A stretch of 64,000 nucleotides of DNA from Nigrospora sphaerica. Lineage: Eukaryota; Ascomycota; Sordariomycetes; Amphisphaeriales; Apiosporaceae. The notes beneath the pieces are model-generated. The model had not been told where the DNA came from. It saw nothing but the letters and a program-made list of their open reading frames with translations, and did no database searches. The position numbers and the translations under genes are program-made. The DNA is taken from NCBI GenBank assembly GCA_018287875.1, contig JAGVVL010000015.1, positions 2,914,001 to 2,978,000 on the forward strand, in the 5' to 3' direction. This document shows, piece by piece, positions 55,688-64,000 of the stretch (positions are counted from its first letter, which is position 1; every line of letters begins with the position of its first letter).

Positions 55688-57622
55688 TCAGCCGGCGGTA
55701 GGGTCGTCGGCGGGCAAGCCCTCGGTGGCTTCGAGGGCCTTCTGGAAGACCGACTTGAGGTAGGCCGTCTCCTCGAGACCGACGCTCACGCGCAGCAAAT
55801 TGGGGTCGACGCCGAGCGAGGCGGCCCAGTCGAGCTCCGTGTAGTGGGCTAGGATGACGTAGGGCGAGGTAAGGGTGAAGTTGGTGCCGAGGCTGGGGCC
55901 CTTGGCCGTTTCGAGGGCGTCGTAGAAGGCCACGGCCTGGGCCTTGGAGCGCAGCACGACGGACAGCAGGCCGCCCCAGCCGCCGTGGGGCGTGCGGCAG
56001 GCCTCGTAGTTGGCGCGCGTGTCGTTGTACTTGGGGAAGTGGATGCGGGCGACGTTGGGGTGGGCGGCCAGCACGTCGCAAATGGCCTCGGCGTTGGCGT
56101 TGACGCGGTCGATGCGCGACGCGAAGTCGCGGCTGTTGCGCTCCATGAAGATGACGTCCTCGGCCCAGTACGTGTCCTCGAAGTGGGCGTCGAGCGTCGA
56201 TTTGAGGTGGCCGTAGTAGCGGCCGCTCGGGTTGAGCACGAGGCCGCCGCCCATGACGTTGCAGTCGCCCGAGAAGATCTTGGTCAGGCTGCTGACGACC
56301 ATATCGGCAAAGGGCAGCACGTTGACGTTGACAAAGGTGCCGATGGTCTCATCGACCACGACGGCGAAGTCGTAGGCGTCGGCCAGGCGGCGGATGCGCG
56401 CCAGATCCGGACACGCGAGGAGCGGGTTGCCGGGGAACTCGCAGAAGAGGGCCAGGAAACGCTCGCCTTGCTGCAGGCGGGCCTCGAGGTCGTCGAGGTC
56501 GGCGGCCGAGCCGCGGCCGTAGAAGAGGCAGCCGGGGCCGAATTTCTGCAGGATCTTGAGCGTGTCGACGTACGGGAAGCCAAAGTTGATGCTCTGCCGC
56601 GGCTCGCACGCCCGCAGGAGCGTCTGGTGGGCCGTGAAGATGGCGTTCATGCCGCAAGGCACGAGGTAGATGTCGTCCTCGCGCAGGTTGTCCACGTCGC
56701 GGGCGCGCGGGTCCATGGCCGCGAACTGGTGGGTGCTCAGGTCGACGTCGTGCGCGAGAACGCCGGCGATGCGGCGGCGGATGGCCGACTTGGCGTTGGC
56801 GACCAGCGACACGTCGAGGTTCCGGCCGAAACGCTCCTCGAGAAAGCGCAAGCTCTCGAGGGCCTCGGTGCCGCTCTCGTCGCTAGACGCCGTTTTGTCG
56901 GCGTCCAGGGCGTTGCTCTTGGCGGCGGCGGGGCCCTTGGTGCTGTTGTCGATGGAGGCCGGGCGCTGGTAGCGGCGCGGGCCCCGGAAGACCTTGCCGA
57001 CGGGGGCCGAAGGCGGGGGTGTCGTCGAGGCGGAGCGGGACTTCCGGTCCGAGACCAGCAGGCCGTCCTTGAACAGGCCGTGGGTGAACTCGGCGCGGCG
57101 GCTGGACACGCCGTCGCCCGAGTGCTGCCAGTACTGCTTGGCGACGGGGAAGGTCTCGGGGGCAAAGATGACGGCGGACACGGCCGGGGCCAGGCTCTGG
57201 AGCACGTCGGGGATGCTCTTGTTCGCGTCCAGGACCAGGTTCACGAGGTCGAGTTCCGTGTCCGGGCCGGCCTTGTCCCGGATGAAGGCGGCACAGCTCT
57301 CGGCCGTCCGCTTGGTCGGGAAGAGCATGGCGCGCTGGCCGGGGCGGCCGAAGTGGGCAACCAGGTCGGCCGCAAAGGCCTCGATGCTCTTGTGGATGAA
57401 GAAGCGCGGGTAGCCCGTGGCCATCTTGCCGACGACCCACTGCTCGCCCTCCTCATAGCCGACGTTGGCCCTCCACGTGGGCAGCGACACGCTCACGGCC
57501 TATGGGGGGGGAGATGTTAGCGGATGCGCGGCGCGGGGCCCGAGGGAGGGAGGGAGGCGGGAAAAGGGCCTTACGTGCGCCGTGTCAGGGGGGATGGACT
57601 CGCCCAGATCGAACGACGGCAT
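55688..57622 (-). CDS. cystathionine gamma-synthase
   Basis: Exons 57,622-57,575 and 57,499-55,688 give 619 residues: MPSFDLGESIPPDTAHAVSV, then SLPTWRANVGYEEGEQWV and GYPRFFIHKSIEAF, the N-terminal extension of fungal Met-7-type enzymes. The PLP-dependent Cys/Met-metabolism fold follows, with FGFPYVDTLKILQKFGPGCL and the Schiff-base lysine in VSSLTKIFSGDCNVMGGGLV. The C-terminal end carries the substrate-site block LLRVSVGLEETAYLK. The enzyme makes cystathionine from an activated homoserine and cysteine, linking cysteine to methionine synthesis. A Ser/Thr/Pro-rich insert (~residues 175-235) lies between the two halves. N. crassa met-7 is the family member I have in mind. Confidence 0.93.
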
Positions 57623-58655
57623 GGTTACGGTCTGCTTTTGTGTTTTGCTCGTTTGCTTGCGTGTCTGCCGGGCCTGGTGACGTTGAACAGCGAGGTTAGG
57701 CTTTGTCGGAGGCGGGACGAGCCGAGCAATGTCGAACCAGGAGACCGAGGCAGCGAGAGGGCGACTCGCACGGGATGGGTAATCAGCAACGACAACAGCG
57801 GCAGTACTTTGGAAGATAAGTCACGGCCCAGGTGATACGGTGAGTGACATAATGACACATTGGACTATGGAGGGACTGAGGGATTGGAGGGGGGAGGGGG
57901 ATGCTTGCTTGCTGCTCCAGGATCCGTTCACCAACTAGTCAATCTACTATGGATCTATATCTGGGCCCGGGACCGGGGCCGCCATGTGCTGCCGGGAAGG
58001 AACCCGGGGACCGACCTACTGTGTACAGACATTGATAGGTTTGTGTGTACTTACTGATGACTGTGCCGACATCCTACCGAGTGGGCCAAGAAGGAGAACG
58101 ATGCGGTTGTGCGCGAGCACGCGTACAAGTTGTGTACCAACAGGCCAGACAAGGGCAGCGTGGGAGTGAGTGAGTCGTGATCGCCAGGCCGTAATCGGAG
58201 CGGGCAGAAAAAAAAAAAAAGGCCCGGCGGGCGAGACGGCGGCACTCGCCTCTATGCCTCTGGGAGTAGCGTGCCCATTGTGAGCAATCACGTCACGCAC
58301 CCTTCTCCAATTGAACTTGCACCTTAAATTTATACAGAGCAGGTGGCATGGGATGTACTTCCTTCATGTACCTTGCTATGCCTGCACCCGCGCCTTCCGA
58401 AAGCGGTCTTGGACCCCCGGATTCCGGGGTCGAGGTCGTACCTGCCATGATGTCAAGACGCGGCGCCCCTCCCAAGCCCAAACTGGGCCGTCGTCGCTGC
58501 CGCCGCTGAAAGGCCATGAATCAGATCGGACCATCGTGGTGTTCAAGCACGCCCCCCTGCCGCAACGCCCAATATAGCATATCGGAAACCCCATACGACC
58601 AGATCCATCGTGGCAGAATACCCGGATCGGACGCAGGCGAGCCGACGGCGCCATC
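57623..58655. other. divergent intergenic region
   Basis: Between cystathionine gamma-synthase (-) and amidohydrolase (+). Contains a 14-base A run (~58,207-58,220). No gene supported. Confidence 0.5.
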
Positions 58656-60041
58656 ATGAAGCTTCGAGACGTCGTCCTGCCGCTGCATGACGGCGGCCGG
58701 GGTCGGTGGGATCTCGAGGTATCCGAGGGCATCCTGCAGTCCATCGGGCCCGCAGCGACGGCAGCCGATGCCGAGGGCTCAAGGCCGTGTCCGCCGCCCG
58801 CCGTCCTGCTGCCGCCGCTGTGCCATCCGCACCTGCACCTGGACAAGGCCTACCTGCTCACCGGCCACCCGCGGCCCGCCGACGGCCAGCACCCCGACTA
58901 CGCCGACCTCGCGCCCTCGTCGGGCTCCTTCGCTGAGGCCCTGGCCAACACGGCCCGCGCCAAGCAGCGCTACACGCCCGCCGACCTGTACCGCCGGGGC
59001 GCCCAGCTGCTGGCGACGAGCTGCCGCCAGGGCGTGACGGCCCTGCGCGCCTTTGTCGAGGTCGACCACGTGACGGGCACCGACGCCCTGGCCGCCGCCG
59101 CGCGCCTCCGCCGGGATTTTGCCCACCTGCTCGACATGCAGATCTGTGTCTTCGCGCAGGACCCCCTCTTCTCGACGGACCACGGCGACGCGAACCGCGC
59201 CGTCTTGGCTGCCGCCCTGGCCGACCACGCAGCCGACGTTGACGCCCTGGGCACGACTCCCTACGTCGAGACGGCTCCCGCCGCCGCCCAGCGCAACATC
59301 GACTGGGCCGTGGCCGCCGCCCTGGACCACGGCCTGCACCTCGACTTCCACCTCGACTACAACCTCTCGGACGCGACGCCGCTGACGGGGTCTGTCGTCG
59401 CCGCCCTGCAGCGCCACGACTGGCTCGGCCGCGCCGCCCCGGGCCGGACCATCGTGCTCGGCCATTGCACCCGGCTCAGCACCCTCGGCGGCGACGCCCT
59501 GCGCCGGCTCGCCGACGAGGTACGCGCGAGCCGCCTGCCCATCCACTTCGTCGGCCTGCCCACCAGCGACCTCTTCATGATGGGGCGCCCGGGGCCGGGA
59601 GACGAGACGGCGTACGGCGCCCGCCCGCGGGGCACGCTGCCGGTGCTGCACCTGATCGACGACCTGGGGCTCGCCGCCTGCCTGGGCGTCAACAACGTTG
59701 GCAATGCCTTCACGCCCTACGGCACGGCCGACCCGCTGCAGCTGGCCTGCTGGGGCGTCGGGCTCTACCAGGCCGGCACCGCCGCCGCCGCCGCTACGCT
59801 GTACGGTTGCATCAGCTGGCGGGCACGCCAGGCCATCGGCTTGGAAGAAGCCGGTCGCCTGCCGGCCTGGCGTGCAGGCGGCCGCTGGGAGCCCATGCTG
59901 CGCCTCGACAATGAGGACGCCATTGCACTGCCTGGCAGGCCAGGCGAGACGGAGCTTAAGGTGCCGGCGAGGCATCGGCTAAGCGTGCAAGACGTCGTAT
60001 GGGACCCCCCGGAGCTGAGGTTGCGGTCCATCCTCAGGTAA
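58656..60041 (+). CDS. cytosine-deaminase-like amidohydrolase
   Basis: A single 461-codon exon, very GC-rich. The amidohydrolase metal site is visible: HPHLHLDKAYL (HxH), HLDFHLDYNL, VLGHCTRLS and, near the end, LGVNNVGNAF where related enzymes have the catalytic Asp (..GTDN/GSDN..). The pattern matches the CodA/N-acyl or cytosine deaminase branch (COG0402-like), zinc or iron enzymes that deaminate or hydrolyse heterocyclic amides; the substrate is not evident. In place of the usual Asp in the last motif the sequence reads VNNVGN, which needs an alignment before activity is assumed. Start chosen as the first ATG of the frame, giving MKLRDVVLPLHDG. The lack of introns contrasts with neighbouring genes. 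Confidence 0.8.
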   Translation: MKLRDVVLPLHDGGRGRWDLEVSEGILQSIGPAATAADAEGSRPCPPPAVLLPPLCHPHLHLDKAYLLTGHPRPADGQHPDYADLAPSSGSFAEALANTARAKQRYTPADLYRRGAQLLATSCRQGVTALRAFVEVDHVTGTDALAAAARLRRDFAHLLDMQICVFAQDPLFSTDHGDANRAVLAAALADHAADVDALGTTPYVETAPAAAQRNIDWAVAAALDHGLHLDFHLDYNLSDATPLTGSVVAALQRHDWLGRAAPGRTIVLGHCTRLSTLGGDALRRLADEVRASRLPIHFVGLPTSDLFMMGRPGPGDETAYGARPRGTLPVLHLIDDLGLAACLGVNNVGNAFTPYGTADPLQLACWGVGLYQAGTAAAAATLYGCISWRARQAIGLEEAGRLPAWRAGGRWEPMLRLDNEDAIALPGRPGETELKVPARHRLSVQDVVWDPPELRLRSILR

Positions 60042-60898
60042 CGCCGAGCTACTTCTCAACGCCGAGATGGCTCCCGTTGCCCGAGCAGACCACACTGGAA
60101 GCGTAGCCGCAGCTGCTGTACGTTGCCACATAACCCCTCCGCTGCCAGTTGCCCGTCATACCGGCAACAGGCACATGGGAACACATCATATCTGGAAACA
60201 CACCATATCTATAACCATGGACACGGGCCGTGGCCGCCCATGCGCTATCAGCAGAAACACCGACCTTCTATTGGCTTTTTTTAATTTCACGAAGTGCCTT
60301 CGATACTGTACAGGGTGGAATGCCGTTGAGTCATGACCGGTCGCCACTGGGCCGCCGCACGCCCGGGTTGGACAACATGAAGAAACGGAAACGCCACCGC
60401 CGTGGTGGGGCCAGAAAAAGAGACCGTCATCCCGTCAGTAGACCCTATGGCCCTCGTTATTCTTCTTTCCGTGCTATGTACATGAGTCGGGGGGTTTTTT
60501 TTGGTGATTTTGCGGGAGGGGGTCGTTCTTGCTATGGTTGTCGTTCTCCTCGAACACTGTATGACGGTGAATAAGGCGTTTTTCTGGGATTCGCGGAACG
60601 AGCCGTTAGGGCATCTAGACGCGAGCCGCCCGTGGGGATGGAGGATCCAACGTGCCCGAAAAAGGCCCGCCGTGCTCCCCAACCACCCATACAAGGTCGT
60701 AGACAGGACGCGAGACCCTCGGCTATGCCCCCCGGGTGGGCCTCCCATTGGCAACCACCCGAGTGCCCACGTCCGACCTCGGCCCAGCCCTCGGCTGTAA
60801 GCACGGCGTAGCGAGTGAGCGAGGCGGTCGCCACGTCTTCGCCCCCCCAGGATACCCGGGTCTGGCTGTCCGGTGGCACCCCCACATAGCAGAGCGCG
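60042..60898. other. convergent 3' flanks, no gene seen
   Basis: Between the amidohydrolase (+) and the carrier (-) ends. Frames here are short and unsupported. Confidence 0.45.
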
Positions 60899-62251
60899 CT
60901 ATGATCCGTCCGTGTTCCTCCGGATGAAATATGCCTTGGACGCTTCGTAGGCCGTCCAGCAGATGGCTGTGCTGGGCATCGTGGTGACGATGCGGGGGCG
61001 CATGCCCTTGAAGAAGCCACGGACGCCCTCGCGCTGGTAAAGCAGACGGCAGCCCGCCGTGAAGCCGTTGACGGATCGGAGCTCGGGGTCGGTCGCGGTG
61101 CCGCGCGTCTGGAGCATCGTCTTGATGACGTCCATTGGCGTCGTCAGGCCGGCAGCGAAGCCGCCCGCCACGGCGCCTGCCGTGCAGTGGGTGAAGGGGT
61201 CGTACTTCTTGTCGGGGTTCATGACGGTCGAGATGGACTCGTAGGCGAGGAACTGCAGGGCGGTGAAGGGCACCGTCATGGACAGCGTCGTGGGGTACGA
61301 GACGTAGAAAGCCCCCACACCCTCATTCCGGTAGACGTACTTGGCGCAGTCCAACATGGAGCGGTACATGCGGCTCGAGTTCTGGATCTGCATTCGCTGT
61401 TTGATCACTGGCGGCGGCGTCAGTGAAGGGGCCCACCAGGGGGCGCCACCGCGGACGGCCCGGGGCATCTCAACCTACCGTCAAAGGGGTTCATGAAGGC
61501 GTCGCTCGCTATTGTCGCGCAGGCTCCGCTGGTCGCTGAACACGGCCCATCACCATCAGTTTCTGCAGCCGGCCTCGGAGGGGGCACGAGGGGGCCTTAC
61601 CGGCGGCGAGCGGGTGGTGAACACCGGCCTTGTTTCCTCCCATGGCGTGCTTCACGGCCTCGTATGTGGCAAAGTAGACGGCGTGCGCGGGCCCTGCGAC
61701 GAGACACGCCGAGGTCAGCAGAGCTCAGCCCGGCGCGACGGGGCTTTCCCCAACATACCTGCTCCCACGACGACACTAGACATTCCTCTCCAGAGCTTCA
61801 AAATGCCCTCGCCCGTCGCAATGCGCATAGTCCCCTCGATGACACCCTTGTAGTTGGCGCCGGCCGTGGGGTTGATGATCTGCATCCGGGTCTGCGGGGA
61901 GGGGTCATAGGTCAGTCGCATCCTGCGGGTGTGGGCGCTCGCGGGCAACGGCGGCGCACCTTGATGGCGTCGATGGGGTACATGACGGTGTGTTCCTGGC
62001 GAGCATGCGGGTCAGCTGGGCGGGCGGCGGGACGGACAGAGGCGGCCGGCACATACGGCGATGCCGGCAAAGGCGCCGGCGGCCATGTTCTGGGCCAGGG
62101 AGAAGTTGGGCGGCAAGGACTCATAGCTGTTCCACGAAAGGCCTCACGTCAGTGTCTCTCGGGGCGGGGAGAGTCCTCGGGTCCTCTCGCGCGAGCGCGC
62201 GGCAGCAACGTACTCGTAGTCCTCCACCGGCTCGGCAGTAGGCTGGGCCAT
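60899..62251 (-). CDS. mitoferrin-type mitochondrial carrier (MRS3/MRS4 family)
   Basis: Seven exons: 62,251-62,214, 62,126-62,057, 61,995-61,960, 61,891-61,759, 61,693-61,601, 61,535-61,479, 61,407-60,899; 311 residues. Start MAQPTAEPVEDYDYESLPPN, then six transmembrane helices in three repeats, each with the carrier motif Px[DE]xx[KR]: YPIDAIKTRMQ, NPFDVIKQRMQ and TPMDVIKTMLQ. NFSLAQNMAAGAFAGIAEHT and GPAHAVYFATYEAVKHA match MRS3/4 mitoferrins, which import iron through the inner mitochondrial membrane. Six short introns with GT-AG borders make it the most intron-rich gene here. The long upstream open frame to 62,494 is CT/Arg-Glu low complexity and not taken as coding. Splice positions of exons 4 and 7 were set to keep phase. 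Confidence 0.93.
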
Positions 62252-64000
62252 CTTGGCCACAGCTTGCGAGCCTTCGCCGAGGGCCTGCGGTTGGAGCGCC
62301 AGGGTTACGACGGGGGGCGAAATCTCGGGGTCGCGCGCGCCCGAGGTATCGCGAGGTCGAGAAGAGCCGAGGGCCGACACGGAAGAAGCGGACGAACTGG
62401 CACCGCGAGGGATATTCTCCTGGGGCGTCGTCTGCCTGTCTCTTCGACGCGCGCTCTCTCTCTCTCTCTCTCTCTCACACACTCTCACGCACACACGCGC
62501 GCTCGTCTTTCGAGCTTTCTCTTCCCCTCTCTCTCAATTGAGCCCGTGCGTACGTGCGTGGCGTGTGTATGTTTGTGTTTGGGTGCGTGGGTGGGTGTGC
62601 GTGCGTGCGTGCGTGTGTGTGTGTATGTGGGTGGGTGTGGGTGAAGAGCTCGGAGGGGGGCACGACACAGTGAACACGAACAGGTGTGGTCGTGGTTCTT
62701 TCTGCTGGGCAGGCGGGCAGATAATAGACGACGCAACGATTGCGGCGACACTACCAAATCCACCTTGGCCAGTTCTTCTCCGCTGTCCGGTATGAGGTAC
62801 CGAGTACGTGCTGTAATTACTAACTCGGAAAAGCAAGGAAGTACCCGGCACCCGAGCAGGAACTGTCGCCAGCTTCAGTGTGCCCAGCCACGATCAGGAC
62901 CATCTCTACATCACGTACTTGTCCGTGTCCATATCGGTACGGTCATAGACTCCCGGCAAGCCCGGGGTTGTCGGACGTATCTCGTTTGCAACATCCGCAC
63001 TTTCCCTCCCTGGCTCGTTCATCTGGTCGCGGCCCAGCGGCGGCTGTCCGCATGTACACAATACTTCCGCAGCCTCTTCGGCTTCCAGGGTAGCTTCAGC
63101 TCCCAACTAAGTACTTAAGCTTAGTGTCCTGCGGGAGGAGGTGCGCATTTCGGAGCGTTGGCTGACGGGTTTCTGCTCTTTTTTTTTTTTTTTTTTAATG
63201 GGGCCTTGTGCTTTTCGTATCCAATGACCCCCCCTTCCAGGCAAAACGAAAACGCATGTGCAATTACTTCATTGAATGCCGCCCGGGGGGAGGGGTTTTC
63301 TACCAGTCGTTCAGGTCCTGTATACATTAGCAGGTACTTGATATGTGTATATGCCCGTACATGCACACACTCACACATATGCATACACCCAATTCCCAGG
63401 AGCTTTCTGGTGGTCAGTGCTCCTGCCATATGCCGTGAATGACTTTCCGGCTGGGGATGCAATCTAATCAATCTCCGATCGGCTTGTGTACTATCTATCC
63501 ATCCGCTCCCAATTCACATTTTCCCGCTTGGGCAATTCGCCTTTTACACCGACCGACCGACTCCACCCACCTCGGGAAAAACGCACCTGGCCAGACGTAC
63601 ACAATACATAGAACCTCAGCAACGAGCTGCATCGCCAAGCCCGTTTTTGACAACATAGCGACCACCGCTTGGTTCCGTTGGCCCGCGTCTGCTCCCGCTG
63701 TTTTGTGTTCCCGGGCCCAAGGGTCCATGCCCTGTTCTCCCCCTTCTCTCTCTCAATTGCCCTCTCCGGCCAGGTAGATCCTCGTCGCTCTTGACCGTGT
63801 CCAGGGTGCTCTTGTTTCTTCGGGGCTCGGTCTTTCGGACTCGGCCCCGCCCACACCTCCCCTCCGTAGCTAGTCGTGGACCCCCATCGCTTTCCGTTAC
63901 CTCCGTCGACCTCCTATGGGTGCACCCGGGCGAACACACGCAGCAAGTGTGGAAAGACAAACCATTCCGTATCCGACGTGCGGGACACTCTTTCCATAAA
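62252..64000. other. upstream of the carrier, microsatellites, no gene seen
   Basis: Contains (CT)n at ~62,454-62,476, a GTGT/GCGT-rich run at ~62,565-62,640 and a T18 run at ~63,179-63,196. The short frames to the window end are low-complexity or opposite-strand overlaps and match no family. Confidence 0.5.

Noticed and set aside
55985..57520. 511-codon plus-strand frame opposite cystathionine gamma-synthase
   Set aside because: Antisense shadow of a clear gene in GC-rich sequence (Val/Gly/Asp-rich translation).
58779..59975. 398-codon minus-strand frame opposite the amidohydrolase
   Set aside because: Antisense shadow; the metal-site motifs are on the plus strand.
62144..62494. N-terminal extension of the mitochondrial carrier
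   Set aside because: The extra residues are encoded by a CT microsatellite and low-complexity DNA; family similarity begins at the ATG at 62,251.

Overview
The window is nuclear DNA of a filamentous ascomycete (Pezizomycotina, most likely Sordariomycetes). Short GT-AG introns with CTAAC/CTGAC branch sites, fungal gene families (DUF3176 membrane protein, SQS1, ATG4, JJJ1, cystathionine gamma-synthase) and the repeat types all point there. The species is not named by anything I can see.

It has two compartments. Positions ~690 to ~21,000 and ~31,000 to 32,672 are extremely AT-rich, TpA-loaded and without long reading frames, the look of repeat-induced point mutation (RIP). Inside them are decayed Fot1/pogo-type transposons (at least six copies; two still have long frames at 11,158-13,016 and 15,239-17,300), LTR copies, a long-armed inverted repeat and a tandem repeat. 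Between ~21,300 and ~31,000 lies a GC-balanced island with a broken DUF3176 membrane-protein gene and a 5.7-kb Ty3/gypsy chromovirus-type retrotransposon (25,163-30,877, minus strand). Its LTRs are identical and it has a CAGAG target duplication. The element is internally deleted and carries nonsense changes. Between its chromodomain and 3' LTR it carries, on the opposite strand, what reads as a separate four-exon gene of about 290 codons.

From 32,673 onward is an ordinary housekeeping compartment. In order: an APC-type amine/choline permease (-), complex I LYR subunit NDUFB9/B22 (+), histone H2A (-), histone H2B (+), R3H/G-patch protein SQS1 (-), autophagy protease ATG4 (+), ribosome-biogenesis J-protein JJJ1 (-), an SPX-RING ubiquitin ligase with a C-terminal CaaX box (+), cystathionine gamma-synthase (-), a cytosine-deaminase-like amidohydrolase (+) and a mitoferrin-type mitochondrial carrier (-). 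For all multi-exon genes here I placed introns by splice signals and phase, and total lengths are multiples of three. H2A and H2B are divergent across 3 kb and share an inverted 17-bp CCAAT-containing motif.

The genes do not form one pathway. The main biology is the interplay of RIP, mobile elements and genes at the borders: both border genes (partial gene at 1-632, permease at 32,673) run into RIP-like DNA, and RIP-type nonsense changes (CAG or TGG to TAG) recur in transposase, retrotransposon and DUF3176 frames.
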